Assembly: GCA_013398615.1 (NCBI GenBank)
Contig: VZSR01003805.1
Span: 2,744,638-2,808,637, forward strand
DNA from: Brachypodius melanocephalos
Taxonomy: Eukaryota; Chordata; Aves; Passeriformes; Pycnonotidae
DNA: 64,000 bases
Direction: 5' to 3'
The notes under the pieces were generated by a model. The model was given only the letters and a program-made list of their open reading frames with translations. It did no database searches and was not told where the DNA came from. Numbering within the stretch: position 1 is the stretch's first letter; each line of letters starts with the position of its first letter. Shown here in pieces: positions 12,901-26,639 of the stretch. The translations under genes were made by a program, and so were the position numbers.

Positions 12901-13505
12901 GAACTAATTCACTGAGAACTGAAGTTTATTCTGGAAGAACTTTAGAACTTTCCCTAATGAAAAAATACTTGCTGCCTTTTTTTTCCCTTCTTTTTCCAGA
13001 GGCACTAAGCATCAAAGGGAGCCTTTTATTAAAATAGGAGATTGTCCTGATGTTTTAATCAGATATTTTTTTCTCCTCCTCTCTTATTTACTGTGACATT
13101 GACTGTCCACACATACCCATGGGAAGAAATGCCAGTTTTATACTTTTGCTATGATTTGTTTATAGTCTTTGGAGTATTTTAGACTCCCTCAGACTCCAAA
13201 TAAAGTATTTATTTAAATACATCATATGCTATTATCGTGCATTCCTTGTAGCATTACCAGATAAATCTGACATTCTTCTGTCCTCTGTGTATTTATATTT
13301 TATTATACTGAAAGTTGTATTATCCTTATTACATATTACCATGCACTGAGAATTCCTACTGAATTTGCAGATATGGTTGTGCTGTCTCAAATTGTTGTAG
13401 CATAAATAATAGAAATACTGGCTTGCTTGTCCTCTCAATTCCTGTACTTTTGACATTTAGTACCAATATACCATTGATTTTTCTTCATTTTCTCCTGTCA
13501 ATTAA
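9955..13505. other. AT-rich non-coding sequence
   Basis: No gene, RNA or repeat family recognised. Small TTTG runs occur near 11005 and 11427. A slightly GC-richer patch at about 12160-12370 holds only chance-length frames. Confidence 0.55.
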
Positions 13506-13890
13506 GTGGAATTGTCTTTGTGCTGGTGTTGCTGTGGGGCAGGAAGGTCTGACTGCTCCACCAGTGAGGGTTGGCTGGGAGCCCCACACTATAACAAGGC
13601 AGGTGACCATCACAGAAAGGAGCCAGTGATGAGTCAGGGCTGGAGTGGTGCCTGGACACAGTGCTCAGGGTCAGAGTCTGAGCAATGATTTCCCAGCAAG
13701 TCCAAGGTGAGCTGGGGCATGTCTGAAGGTAAACCAGAAGGTCTGGGCTAGGGAGAAGGCCGGGGTGGTGTGAGAGCAGGCACAGATACAACTGTGGTAC
13801 AGCATTGAGGGGAGCCAGTGGTACAGCCCCAACCAAAAGCAGCTGGGCAAGAACCTCCCTTGTTTTTTTCATGATGATTCTTCTCAGCAG
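13506..13890. other. GC-richer block, possibly repeat-derived
   Basis: This block is clearly richer in G and C than its AT-rich surroundings and ends shortly before a reversed CR1 end. It is open for up to 131 codons on the minus strand, but the translation is compositionally odd and unlike any known protein. An AAG/GTGAGC donor-like site near 13717 has no clear partner. The sharp composition change suggests an inserted repeat or a decayed regulatory island. I cannot tell which. Confidence 0.35.
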
Positions 13891-14011
13891 CACTGGTGAC
13901 TTTGGACTCAGCTGCTAAGCTGGACTTGGCTTAAAGCCCTCAGGAAAGATGTGTTCAGAGCCCTCACAGTGGCACAGGTTTAATTTCTTCTCATTAGTGT
14001 GACTTCTTCAT

Positions 14012-14155
14012 CAGAGGATCATGGAAGGACTGAGGTTGGAAGGGATCTCTGGAGGTCATCAGGTCCAGTATCCCTGCTCGAGCAGAGCCACCTAGGCCAG
14101 GCTGCCCAGGATTTATCCAGATGGTTTTTGGGTGTCTCCAAGGATGGAATGAAAT
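14012..14155 (-). mobile_element. CR1 LINE 3' end, reversed
   Basis: Reading the + strand gives the reverse complement of a CR1 tail: GAGGTTGGAAGGGATCTCTG, then GGTCATCAGGTCCAG, CCTGCTCGAGCAGAGCCACC, and CCAGGCTGCCCAGG, fading after TCTCCAAGGATGG. Only the last ~140 bp of the element survive. The usual ATTCTGTG repeats at the tip are degraded to GAGGATCATGGAAG. Confidence 0.85.
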
Positions 14156-15656
14156 GAAAAGCTGTATTGGAACCCGAATCATTGGTACCCAGGAGCTAAT
14201 TATCTCACTTCCAGCAACCAGGTTCTTTTAAGTGGTGCATCCATGTAGTTTTCTGTATTCAATATATGGCAATATTCCCCAGCCCCTAACCACAGCTGGA
14301 AATGCTAGGCAAGAAGTGCAGTACTCAACAATGTATTTTCTCTTTCTCAGCCCATTTTTTAAAATAGTTTCTTCTCTCTCTCAGTGTTGGGGTTCGAGCA
14401 TGTAATGTCTAAATCTTTTTCACCTCCCACCCTATGTTAGAGACCATTAATGTGAGGTTTTCTGTGCAATGATGAGCTATCTGGGCATCTCCTTTCTTCT
14501 TAGCTGAGCTTAGAAACCTAGGTGATCAAGAAAATATCAAATGTCAACTTTATAGTATGACACTAATCTTGAGTGTTGAATTAACAGTTTCTTAATTCTT
14601 AGGACACTATGTTACCACACCGTCAGAGGCATGTTTGTTGTTTTTCAGTTGTATTCATTAGAAACTGAAAGGAAATATTTGATTAATTTGCTGTTAAAAC
14701 AGATTGTGTTTGAGCTGCATCACGTTTTTTTCTGACTGTGTGCAGTCTGTTCCTCATGTCATTTTATTTCTGCTTGCTGTCGCTCTTACATTCCACAAAT
14801 CAGCCTTTTAACCCTTATGCTTTCTTTGAGTGGAGTGGTTGACAACCTATTAGATTTACCTTCGTAATTGGATAGAATGGGTCTTCATGTCACTGTTTTA
14901 CTTGATGTTTAACCTACCTTTGTCTTTGAATTATCTTTTCCTCGAAGTCTTAACAAAATGACTATCCAGTAACAGACAAAAATTAAATGAAAATCCACTG
15001 AGCCTGGTTCTCAGCACTGAAACGTGAGCATGTTTCTTTTTTGTCTCCTTATCCAGACTTCATCCAATATTACATGAGGAATTTGTTGGCTTAAAAATAA
15101 AACCAGGAATTAGAAAGAGAATGGATATGCATATGTTTTTTGGAGGAAGATTTTAAATATACTTGGGGGTTTTTTATCTTTATAATTTTAATCAGAAGAA
15201 TCTATGAGTAAATAATTGCTATGAGTCACCAAAAAAGTCTTAAGAAAAAAAATGAGAAACGAAATGCATGATGGATACTCGAAGATCATGCTAGTTCAGA
15301 ATTTCTCTTGTTTTGTTAAAAGCAGTTTTCCTGAACTTTGGGGATCAGAATCCTCAGTAGTCAGGCACTGTGAGATTGTAGAAGAGATTGTCTATTGTGC
15401 TGGGAATTTAGCTGCCATGGAATTTAAGTGCCATTTCTTGTCCTGTACTGTAGTACTTTATAGCTGTAATCCTGAGCATAACATATGTGCAAATTTTTCT
15501 TCACAAATATGCTAGAGAAGCTTAAGTCTTCCACAGCTGTGAAAAAGATAATTTAGTCTTTATTATACCAACAGACTCAGATTTCTATAAATATAATGGT
15601 TATATCTCTTATAACACTAACCTAGGGTGGCTGAGAAATTTTTCTGTTTGTTTGGG
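14156..15656. other. AT-rich non-coding sequence
   Basis: No coding region, RNA gene or repeat family recognised. An open frame of 87 codons at 15252-15515 is unlike any known protein and has no supporting signals. Confidence 0.6.
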
Positions 15657-15718
15657 TTTTTTTTGTTTTGTTTTGTTTTGTTTTGTTTTGTTTTGTTTTG
15701 TTTTGTTTTGTTTGTTTT
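15657..15718. repeat. (TTTTG)n microsatellite
   Basis: About twelve TTTTG units, ten of them perfect in succession from 15661 to 15710, with shortened units at the right end. Likely length-polymorphic. Confidence 0.95.
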
Positions 15719-18700
15719 ACCAGCATTTCATGTCTAGAGAAGCCTAGAATACTACTGGAATTTAATAGTTGAAAGGATTAGGGCACCTTATGGTATTTTG
15801 TTTTTACTAGTATCCATTTAACTCCTGCATAAATTTGAAAGAAAATTGTGACTTTTTAAAAGCGCAACTCCTCTCCTCCCAATAATGTATGACTTGCAGT
15901 ATGAAAATCTTAAAATTGAGATTTGAGATTGAAATTTCAAATGCTTAAAAAATGTTTTTAAAAGAGGAAAAAGACCCCTAAAACTAAGAGTTTTTCCTAA
16001 ATAAATAAAGAAAATGCTTTAGGCAAAAGTCCAATTTAAGAAAGCAAGCCAAAAATTGACAGTTCTCATTTAAGAAATTTTTTTCTAAATGAAGAATTGA
16101 TGTTCATTTAAACAAAGCCACGATTTCTTTGGAGACAAGGTTGTTTTGACAAACCATTTTAATGTTATGACAGCAAACTTTTAAAAATGAAATGCTTCTC
16201 AGATGGCATGCTTACAGAGATCTGGCAATGATTTATGAAGCTATTGTGGTGTTGTTAGTTAACCAAAAATTAATACTTGTCTAGCACGAAAAGAAAGAAT
16301 TTGCATTGATTATCATTAATGCTGGTATAATTTTAAAATGGAAGAATGTTTGAATGTTCTTATTCCACACTGTTAAATCCAATCTCAATATCTTGATTGT
16401 TTGTTTACTTAATTATACTTAGATTAAATTCAAAACAGCCAGCTGATCTTAGCAGCTGGTAAATATTTACTGCTCATTTGCCAAATTCCTCAGAGCACAA
16501 ATTTTTGCTTTTTCTGTGTCCTAATACTTAATGGATAAGAACTCATTCCTCAAAAATTGCACTGTTGGAAGTAGCAGAGGTGGCAGGGAGCCTAGACATT
16601 CTAGATAATGCTCTTGCCCATGAAAAATGTATGTGGAAATTTTGGGAATGTTATAGGGCTGGATATTCTGTATGTTGAACATAGAACCATTCTCCTTTGA
16701 AAATGCAACGAGACTTGAGTGAACAGGTGGTAATTATGAGTGTTTTTACTGGGATGTACCTGTGCCCATGCTTGTTACATCTTCATCCAAGAGGCTTGGT
16801 ATTTAGGTAGCAATAGGAATATTGGAAGAGAGGTAAAGTTGGATTTGTGTGCTGAACCAGCAGGAATCATACAGCCGTGAAAGCCACCTGACATTTGCTT
16901 TAGAAAGTGCAGAGGAAAGACATTTACTTTTTGAATGATCCATCAGCCATCGGGTGTATGGATGTATCTGTTCTAGGAAAACGTGATGGAGTGTTGTTAA
17001 CCAGTGAAAGGTATTACCTGTTCAGGAAGTGGCAAGGACTGTGGTTTGGGATACTACACAGCACAACTCCAGGCACACGTCTTGTGAAGAAAAAGTATAT
17101 TTCAGAGGTATATGGCCTAGAATGAACAATTTAGAAGATAATGTAAATGTAATGCTGGTCATTAAAGTCCAGCAAACCATAAAACTCTAAGCATATGCAA
17201 GGGGATGTACATGCATGTTTTCTTTGGTTTTGGTACGGAGTAAAATTAATGTATAAAATTTAGGGGGCAGAAACATTCTTTCAACAAGTAAAATTGTCTG
17301 CTTGGCTTCTGAGCAGAAGGAATGCTTCAAGAACTTGAAATTTATATTGCATTATTTGTGGTTTGTTTTGTTTTTCACCACCCAATTAGTTTTTGAATGG
17401 GGAGCAGGTTGGGAATTTGATTAGGTGTTTTTCACAGAAAAAAAATCCAGTTATTTATAGTCAAGTTACCAATTATATGAAGTGAACAAACTGAAAAGTC
17501 TAGATAAACTTCTAAATGTTTTAACAGTGTACCTCCTCTTACCTGCAGTAATATTTGATGCTGCTTTTAACACTGCTAGGTAGCAATATATAAAAAGGTC
17601 TAGCATTTTTAACAAAGAGAATTTACACTTTACAGTGTGTCTTGGAATTCTGTATTTAAGTGGGATAGATATTTTGGGGTCTTATTATTATCATCTGGAG
17701 TTGTGCATTAAAAGGAGAAAGGTAAACAGTTCCCAGATGTTACAGTGTGATAAATGAACAGAGGGGAAAACTGATCTTCTTCCTGTGGTATTTTCCTCAT
17801 TAAGGGAAGCACAGGATATTTTGAATTATTCATGAACTCCTATATGTTTTTGACTGAGTCCAATCCCCTGTCTTGCAAACTTTTTTGGTTTCTTTTAAAA
17901 CATGCATCTCATGCATCTCTAAACATTTCATAACAAGATTATTTACTTTTGCTACAGCTTGCTTAATTCTGGGTGAATGTGGGTATTTGCAAACTCAGAG
18001 GAATGGTCATAGGGAAATGAAGGGTTACTGCCTTGGCTTAATATTTCATAAAAGAGTGAATTGTACTGTGTCTCTGAGAGCATGAAATTTCAGATCCTGC
18101 CCCTAAAAACATGCCTACAAAGAAACTTTCACTGAAGCATTCATTCAGAGAGGGGTTTTTTTCCCTTTTCCCTTTCGCTGTTTCTTTCATAATGATATGT
18201 TAATGCTGATCCTGCTCTCCTGACTGGCACTTCAGTGCCTCAAGGCATTTGAGTATGGGTTGTAACACCAGTAAATTGCCACACGTGTGGAAATTGCCCA
18301 TTTGCCACCAACACTGTATCAGAGAGGCAGCAGGAGGTCCTCACTTCCCTTCATATGTGCTCTTAAGCTAATGCTTTTATTAGCAGGGAACTGTGAAGAG
18401 GAATATCAGGTTTTATTCTCAGGCTATTTTGCTGTGAGCTTTGCTGTCAACTTTTGCATAGCTTTATGGCACAGTCTCAACACTCAGTTATAACTACTTA
18501 ATAAACGTCTGTTTAAAAGCTAGTTTTGGGCTCAGGACACTGTATTTCATGGCCTATCTGAATTTATGTTACTTGTAAACATAATTTTTTCAAAAATACA
18601 TGTGCAAAAGGTCATTGTGAAAACTGGGTGTGTTGATTTACCTGAAGTAAGTTATCTTTTACAAATGTTTTATATGTATTTAATACTTAATTATTAAGTT

Positions 18701-19839
18701 CATGCTGTGGCTGTGCATTGAATTTTTAACACAGGAACTAGACAATACCTGTGAGTTCATTTTTCTAACTAGGTTTTATTCTTTTGTATGTTTTTCTGAG
18801 AAAAAAGTTCATTGAATTGATAATTTACCAATGTCATAATTTGAAAAGTATATACAAAAACCACCCCAAAACTCCAGCAACACAGATGAGTAATTTGAGT
18901 AGCCCCGGGTTTTTATAGAACTTGTGTGATTATACTGCTTCAAACAAGAAGTATCAAATCAGAGATCCTCCTAAAGCACTGCATCACATAAAAACTGTAA
19001 TTGAGCAGTGGCTAATGTTTCATGATACAATTTATTTTCTCCTGTGGAACTCATTTGTTTATTATGAAAATATGTGTGATTGTGTTGTGCTAATTATTTT
19101 CTAGATAGCAAAAGAATATGCTGCTGGGGGAGGAAGTTAAGTTATTATATACTGGCCTTACTCTCATCTTCTGATGTAGTTTTCAGATTGAGTTTGGATT
19201 TTTAAACAGATAAAACAACAGTTATGTGCGTACTATGTAGACCATTGGGAGATAAATAGAATTTTTCCATACCTAACCTATCTAATGGAGGAAAAAGGGA
19301 CTTCCACTTTCAGAATACTGTTAGAATGGCTAGTCAGGAAATCACGAGATCCAGAGGGAAAAAGACATAATTAGATATGTTGAAGCCATTCTTATGGCAG
19401 ATTAAACACACAATAAAACAGAAGGTTGGTAAAGATGCAGCCTGAAAAGAAGGCACAGTAAGCAAAGGAAATGACACCACAAAATTAAAAAATGGGAGTT
19501 GATAAAGTATTTTGTTAATCTAGGGCAATGTGAAAGCCTAGACTAATAAATTTGTTTCCTACCTTTTAAAATCTTCCACATAATCAGTGATTAAAACTAA
19601 TTTGGAATCAAGTAATAGTAACTTGTATCATCCCTTTTAAGTCCTTTACACGCACATATGTCATCTAAAAAGTTTTCTCAGGATGCTTGAGAGGGTACTT
19701 CTTGAAAAGTTAACTATATTGTTAGAAATATGATAAACTATAGTTAACATGCAACCTGGAGAGCTCTGTATATTACTAATGTAGAAAGAAAATTGTATCT
19801 AGAACAGCAGATTTTGTTTAATATTGTGTAGGATGAGAG
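15719..19839. other. AT-rich non-coding sequence with one notable palindrome
   Basis: No gene recognised. It contains a 12-bp perfect palindrome around a CACGTG E-box at 18279-18290 (listed separately) and a 10-bp inverted repeat GTTAACTATA / TATAGTTAAC at 19709-19718 and 19739-19748. The remainder is unremarkable AT-rich DNA. Confidence 0.55.
18273..18298. promoter_or_regulatory. CACGTG E-box in a 12-bp palindrome flanked by direct repeats
   Basis: CCACACGTGTGG (18279-18290) is a perfect palindrome with a canonical E-box at its centre, the site bound by MYC/MAX, USF and CLOCK/BMAL1 type factors. It is flanked by two copies of AAATTGCC (18273-18280 and 18291-18298). No promoter or transcript is visible nearby, so any regulatory role is inferred only from the motif. 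Confidence 0.25.
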
Positions 19840-20125
19840 TACAGAGACTGTGAAAACTCCTTCCTTAATGCTTAAGATGTTAGATGATCAGTAATCTGAA
19901 AGAACTGACGTGCAACGAGAAGTAAAGTGTATAAAGAGAGAAATACCTTTTATCCCCTCAGAATTGCTGGAAGAGCAGGAATTCAGTGTGCATAATACCT
20001 TTCACAGACCTCTAGTGCTCTGAAGAATGGCAGATGTCACTACTATACTAATAAAAAACCACAAAGAACAGCAATTGTGATTGGATGTTGGAATACATCT
20101 TTATATGTCAAGGCAGGGTCCCATT
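19840..20125 (+). mobile_element. Possible very old CR1 internal fragment
   Basis: The order of words suggests the reverse transcriptase part of an ancient CR1 or related LINE. It runs through a TGAAAGAACTGA stretch, then TCACAGACCTCTAGTGCTCT, GAAGAATGGCAGATGTCAC and an A-rich run. This corresponds to the region that in better copies reads like GAAGAATGGCAGATGTTGCA. Similarity is patchy and there is no open frame. It could be coincidence. Confidence 0.28.
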
Positions 20126-22840
20126 AAATGTTTGGGCAGTCACACTGCCTAATTATGATCTAATAGAACAAAAATATCAGAGTAGGTAAATACTAGGTTT
20201 TCTCTGTAAGATGGTGTAGCCAGCTTTGGCTCGTGTTGATGTTTTTGTTCCTCCCTTTCTCATTGTGTTTGAGTGTTACCATTTTGTGTCTCTGGGGAAG
20301 AGCAGGCATTCCTGTGGAAATGGTGGCTTCAGAGAAGTGCAAAAGGCCATTTAGCAGCCAATATAATTGCATTCACATAACCAATAACTTTTCAATGTCT
20401 GTGGAATAAACCAAAGATCTCCTCACAAGACTTACTAACAGTGAACAGACTACCCCTGGAAGTGTGTTATAAGGCTCTGTTAACGTGGGTCATGGTAAGT
20501 TTCTCACAGAGTTCCAAGAATGGGAATCTTTTTTACATGGTGCTGTTGCTCTTTGTGATCAATGATGTGATTCCATCACACCAGCCATGCACAAGAACCA
20601 TCTTCTTGTACTAGGCTTGCAAGTTTTGATAAAATCAAGATCCTTGAACAGCTGAACCATACAGTAGCTGTTTTGCTTTGCCTTTTCAGTCTTTGTAATG
20701 CCACTACTGCCAGTGAACTTTAATCTGCCTGCATTAAATTCTGTAAAACATCTCTATTGCCCTCAATTGTCACCTTTCCATCAGCTGTAATAGCAAAAAC
20801 AGGAGGCATTTATGCACCAGAGTCATAACATTGGTTGAGCAGAAACAAATAAAAGGAATTTATGTCGGAAAAAAATGTCCATTCTAAGTGTGTCTGTGAG
20901 CTAAAAATATCTCCATTTAAACAGGGCAAGCAAGTTCTCTCTGAAAACATCCTAAGACAAATCATTGGCTTGGAAGAGTGAGGAGCACACTGAGAGAGAT
21001 GCCTAGGAATCCTAGCAACAAGCCAGTTACCTAAGATATCTGCTTGATGCAGATACACAGGTGTGCATTGAGTGTTTCTCTGCAATATGTCTATTCAGGG
21101 GTGAGCTTGCTAATTCTGGATGTTTATTCTCAGTTAAGTGCATATCCTCCTTGGGTATAACATCTGTGTGTAATTTCCTGATCGGTAAATAAGACATGTT
21201 AAAATATCTTCCAAGGTTTGAGGCAAGATTTTCCTCTGGTGCTGTCTTAGTTGCTCAGAATTTTGACAACAGACATGCCTGAAATTTTAGTTCTTGATCA
21301 AGATTATTCTGATTTGTTTAATAGAGTCAATATTATTGTTCAAATAAAATCTTCACATCCCTTTGTACTTCAACATTGCGGAGCATTAATAAATCAAAAC
21401 TTTTGTTTCTGAAAAGGCTGTATTTCTCTTAGTTTTCTGTACAAAACCAATCACTTTGGCTCTTTCAGTGTGACAATGAACACAATAAAGTTGTAAACCA
21501 TAATATTGCAAAAATTAGAGGCACAGAAAAATTTGAAATTATCTGAGTGTGTTCTGTCACATGAATGATGACAAAAGCAGCCTCTTCTCTTCCCCCTTCT
21601 GTCTGTCACCAAAACAGAATAATGTTACACTCTCCAAACTCCTTACAACTAGGAAGACAAACAGAAGCTCATTTTGTGACTTAGCTATATGTTATTCAGG
21701 TTACAGAAACAAGTTTGCTACTTCATTTTAATGACAAACCAAAATAAACACCAGTTTTAGAAATCCAAGTGGACAAAGCCCTGTGTGAATGAAGCTCTAG
21801 AGCTAAACTATCACAACCTAAAAATAAACCACATCCTATAGCATAGAAATTATTTTCAATCAGCTTTTCAATATATTCCATTTTCAAACAGCAATGGGAG
21901 ATTTATCTCTAGTAGACCTCACTGGGGAAAAAAAAAGAATGAGGGGAATAAAGAAAACCTCTCTAAATGACCGAGAACTTTAATTGGAAGAATAATGTGA
22001 AAGTTTTTCCTCCTTCCCTTCACCTCCACTAAATCTCTCATTTTGAAGGACTTCTGAGTTAAATAAGAGCATTATGTAGAAATGCTGTGAAATAGTTTGA
22101 ATATTCTAGAAACCAAAAAATGTAAAATGAAGATATAGTAAGTGTGATTTGTAGCATAAATTTTAAATTAATTTATTATGTTTATTCTAGTAGTTATTAA
22201 GAAGCAGCAACAGAATAGGTTCATACTGAGAGAATGAATGTATTGAATTAATTTATGAATCTTAGGAAATTAGTGGATGTCATTATACAATTGATGGCAA
22301 TTTTTCATTTCCTAGTGGTCTTTAAAAACAAAGATTTTTTTCAAACTATTCTTTATAATTTTATGGTAATAGCAGAAAATTGCTATTTAATTTTTGGTTT
22401 CTGTATTTTTGTTTCCCACTCCAATCTATTTTCCCTTCTCTAATAAAAAGAGAGGAAAGAGTGACCTACAAAGAAAGAATTGGGACTTTTTGCTTATTAA
22501 CAATGGTAAAAAAGGGGGGTTTTGCTAACATTTGTAATGCAAATAAGGTTTTGTTTAGTCAGTTCTCTTTTTCGTCATTGACCAGAAAGACAAAATGAAC
22601 TTTTCCTTTATGTTTCTGAAATGAATGTGTATTCAAACCTGAAATGGTATTTAAAGAAGTATGTTCTTTTATAGTGTTTCTTTCTCCATGTGTTTCAGTC
22701 TAAAATTTAAGAAGGAAAAGTATTTTGTCTTTAAAGGATACTAAGTTTTGTTTTTCATCTGGTAATGTTAGTATAAAGTGAATGCTCAATCTTTTATTAA
22801 GGTTTTGTGTCCAAGTCTAGTTGTGAAGACAGTTTTGTCT
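20126..22840. other. AT-rich non-coding sequence
   Basis: No coding region, RNA gene or repeat family recognised. A CATG/GTAAGT donor-like site near 20494 lacks a convincing acceptor. The part from 22080 to 22400 is particularly AT-rich. Confidence 0.6.
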
Positions 22841-25800
22841 GTGTAATATGTCTGCTGGATTTTACTGTCAGTGCATGGGCAGGGCAATGGTGAGGGTCAG
22901 GGTTGATTCCAGGTTTGGGGGTGAGTGTTGGGTGACTGTGGGTTGGGTGGTAGATTTCATTTTCTTCCCTCTAAGCTCCAGGTTGGCTCTTGTACTTCTT
23001 GTCAAACGCTGCACAGCACTGACAGTTTTGTCAACAGCTTTTATGTTCTGGAGGCTTTTGCTCTTTGTTATTGATACTTCTCGAGACAGACTTTGAGCTA
23101 TTTTGGAATAGTATCAAAATGTTTGTACTCTTCTTCAGATGTTCATTTTCCAAAAATACACTGTCTGTCAAAAGCTTCTTTAGGATCCTGGATTCTTCCA
23201 TTTTCATTGCTTGCCCAGCCTGTTGCAGATTGGAAGTGTGTGAGCTTTTGGCATTAGATGGGCTACTGTGTGAGAGAACACAAATTTTTGTCGCATCCTG
23301 TTTGTCACCTGTAGCCCACTGCAGACAGCACACCTGACATTTTCCGAATTCTTGGGGAAGAGTTACAGCTCAAAGCTGTAAAGGAAGCTATAAAAGAAGC
23401 AAACGACACCTGCTTGTTGCAGGAGTCTGTCAAGTAGCTGATCCCTCAATGACTCTGAAGTAATGTTACTGCAGCCTGAGGATAAACTTGCTTTCGAAGA
23501 TTGGAAGAGATTTTGTTGCTAACAGCTCCTGGCCACGGCAGACAGCAGTCAAGGGGAAGTCTGTTGGCCACTTTAAATGTAATTATCTCATTCTGCTCCT
23601 GTGGAGGCCGGATGCAAAGTTTTTGAAGACTGTTAAAGAACAGAGGTACTAATTCAGCTCCTTTAAGGTTCCACTCTTACCAGAGTTGCCAGCTGTCAAG
23701 CTCCAGGTGGGTGTAAGTTACCTTGGACTACAGGATGAAGCAGGTAATGGTCAGCTTTACTGAGGAAGGCTGTTATTACTGAAAATGAGGCCAGAGATGT
23801 AGACAGCCCAATTTAACTTAATTTGAGGCAAACTCATCAGGAATACGTGTAGTTCTCGGTCCATTGCTTTTTATCACACAGAAATGGATAATGGATAAGG
23901 CCAGAGAGATGCATTTTGACAAAGATCTTACAGGAAGTTACTCAATTTCTAATTGTTTTCCTACTTATGACTCTTCTGTTGACAGATCTTCCACTGGCAG
24001 GAAAAATGTGCAGGATTTTCAAATGTGTTTTCAAGACTCAGCTAAACTAATTCAGTTTAATTTCCTGCCACTGAGGCACTGTGTTAGTCCTGTTCCAATC
24101 CTGTTTGGTCTTGTATTCTAAATGAGCATTCAGCTTGTCTGATACCTGCTTGTCTGCAGTTTGGGCGAGTGAAACTTGTGAAACTCGTGAGGGATGGCAG
24201 TGGTGACGTTAGTTTGGTTTTTTGGGGGTTTTTAAAGACTGCTTGGTTTGCCATGCCATGAACAGATCAGTGTGCCAGTGCTGAGTGCACAGCTCACCGT
24301 GGCTGTCTGGGGTCGTCAGACTCACTTGGCTGAACAGTGAAGCTGCATGCACAGGTACATCTGTGTCAGGGAAGGGAGGTGTAAGGTGTGAGATCAACAC
24401 CACTGGTTTCACAGGATGAAAACCAAAATTCAACTCTAGTGATTGTTGTACAAGGGGTGATCATTGTCTTCTTTGCCAGAGCAAAGGGTTCTATGTATGT
24501 GATACTGTGAGTTAGAGAAAGCATAAAACTAGAAAAGAAGAAAGTAAATGCTAAATCAATCAGTGAATATTTTTCACATATTGCAGATGTTTTCTTTTTA
24601 ACTTGCCTTGTTTTTCTCTCTTTTGTTTTGACTTGCTGTTTTGTAACAGTTTTCCTTTTCATCTATCCAGCATTATCATCTTGCTAAACTAATGTTCCAT
24701 TTTGCAGTTTATAATTATCAATCTGTTCCTTCATTGCCTGTCTCTCCTCCTTGGGATTCTAATTGACTTTTAATGATCTATTTCTGCATTGTTTTTTTGC
24801 TATGTCTACTTTTACTTTCACATGCATCTGGTCATGGCTCAATCTGAACTGCAGTCTCTGAATCCTTCTTTTACTGATGTAAACACCCTTCTCTTTTACA
24901 AGAGGAGTTCACAAGTGATAGTTTCATTCTTTTCATTCCTTTTAGATCTCTGGCTAAAGTGCTTTGGTTTGGGGTTTTGTTCAGGAGTGCAAAGGATTTC
25001 TTGCCCGACAAAACACCAATGCAGTCATAGCAAAACCTGCCCCTATCTCTCAGGTAGCAGCTGGCAGCATGGTAGAGGTGTGTACCCAGGCATGGATGCT
25101 GCCTGAAGATTATCCACATTCAGGGTTTCAGTGGAAATCTTTAAGGCAAAGCAAGCAAAAAGTCTCTAATACTTATCTGGGTCACTTCACCAAATTACAT
25201 TTACAAGTTGGTTTCTTTAACAGGGAAATTTCCACCAGTGATATCTTGCTGGATTAAATGTGGGTGAAGCTGTTACTTAGTTGTTTTCAATGTTTCCTGT
25301 GGGTTTTCCCACAGTCTCCCTAACAGTCAAGGTGAGGACTGAGCTGGTGGTTTTGGAAGGAGCCCTTGGGGAGGGCAGCACTTGGAGACTTCCCCTCCTC
25401 TGGGGCTGAGGCTCTGACCAGCCTGTCCCAGAGGATCTGGTAAGGTGTGGAGGCAATGTCAAGGCTGTGTGGTATCTCAGTGGGAGACACTGGCTTCCGC
25501 TTAGGATCCTAAAGCGCGAAATCACAACGCAGTTCTGGCACAGCTCTTGCAAATGACAGTTGCAGCAAGAAGAATTTTTATTTTTTACGTAAGCCATTTT
25601 AGAATAGCTTTCTAAAAATTATCTTTTTCAGCTTGTTCCACTGATTTTAGTTTTACATCCCAACAAACACTCATAGTTCTCATTGTAAACAACAACAAAA
25701 ATCCTGTGTTTTGTTCACAGTCAGAGGATATAATTTTCAGATAGTCTTCATGCAGCAAGTCTTCATTACAGCCAGCAAGTTCAGCAATGGGCCTTGATTC

Positions 25801-26639
25801 CTACCTTTCCACTGACAGATATTTGTCTTTTCCAGTGGTATGTAGTTTTCCTTTTTATTGTAGAGTGGTCTTTGGTATGTTAAATCTGTCTGCTACTGGT
25901 TCTGCACCTTGGACTAAAGGGATTTAATGAAGATGAAGGAATACAAATGAAGCTGTTTCTGGCAGGGTTTAATCTAGGAGAAATTTCCCTGTAAATGCTA
26001 AAAAAAATACCCCAACAACAAAAACCCAAACCCAAAAAGACAATGTTATAGGTAAAGTAGATGTGAATAAAAGAATTAAGAATGTACCATCAGGACAATT
26101 CATTTTAATTTATGTGGTTTATCAGTGTATATATGCATCAAGATAAAATACTCATATACAGAACAAAACCGTGATGTTGGATGAAACAGTTTGTATAGAT
26201 ACAGTTTTTAATAGTAAATTTTCCTTCTAAATTTCTCTCTTGAGAAGGTGCTGTAAAATTGGTTGAATTCGGACAGACTTGCTAAAAAATCTTGTGAGAA
26301 GGTAGTTTTGTATGTTTTAGTAGAAGTATAATAGTACTGAATAAAACTGGAGAAAAGTCATAGTAGCTTATTATTTTAGCATAAGATTTTGGGTAAGATG
26401 CAGGATGTTGTGCTGTGCAGGATGTTCACTCTGTAATCTAGTGAAGTAGAAAGCTAATAATTCAGAGACTTTCTTTTTGTTTGTTTTGGATTGCATAGGG
26501 TTCACTTGGAGCTTCCATTAGGCCTTCACTCTTTTGTGAACACCATGATCAAAATAACAATGACATTTGCAGGATAAGTGGTTCACTTAGAATATTCAAA
26601 GAAGCAATGTTTTCACGTGTCAGCAGCCTACTTAAGCAC
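22841..26639. other. Mixed-composition non-coding sequence
   Basis: From about 22850 to 23740 the sequence is somewhat richer in G and C, with overlapping frames of 80-100 codons on both strands and a lone CTATAAAAG at 23388-23396. None of these make a recognisable gene. A 9-bp tandem (GTGAAACTT / GTGAAACTC) lies near 24171. Another G/C-richer patch at 25310-25500 is open on the minus strand for 106 codons, with no known relative. A/C-rich simple sequence lies near 26000-26035. Confidence 0.5.

Noticed and set aside
14385..14405. GGTTCGAG word as a tRNA T-arm
   Set aside because: No A-box, anticodon stem or acceptor pairing is present around it.
23388..23396. CTATAAAAG as a TATA box
   Set aside because: No initiator, downstream exon or CpG context. 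Such words are expected by chance in AT-rich DNA.
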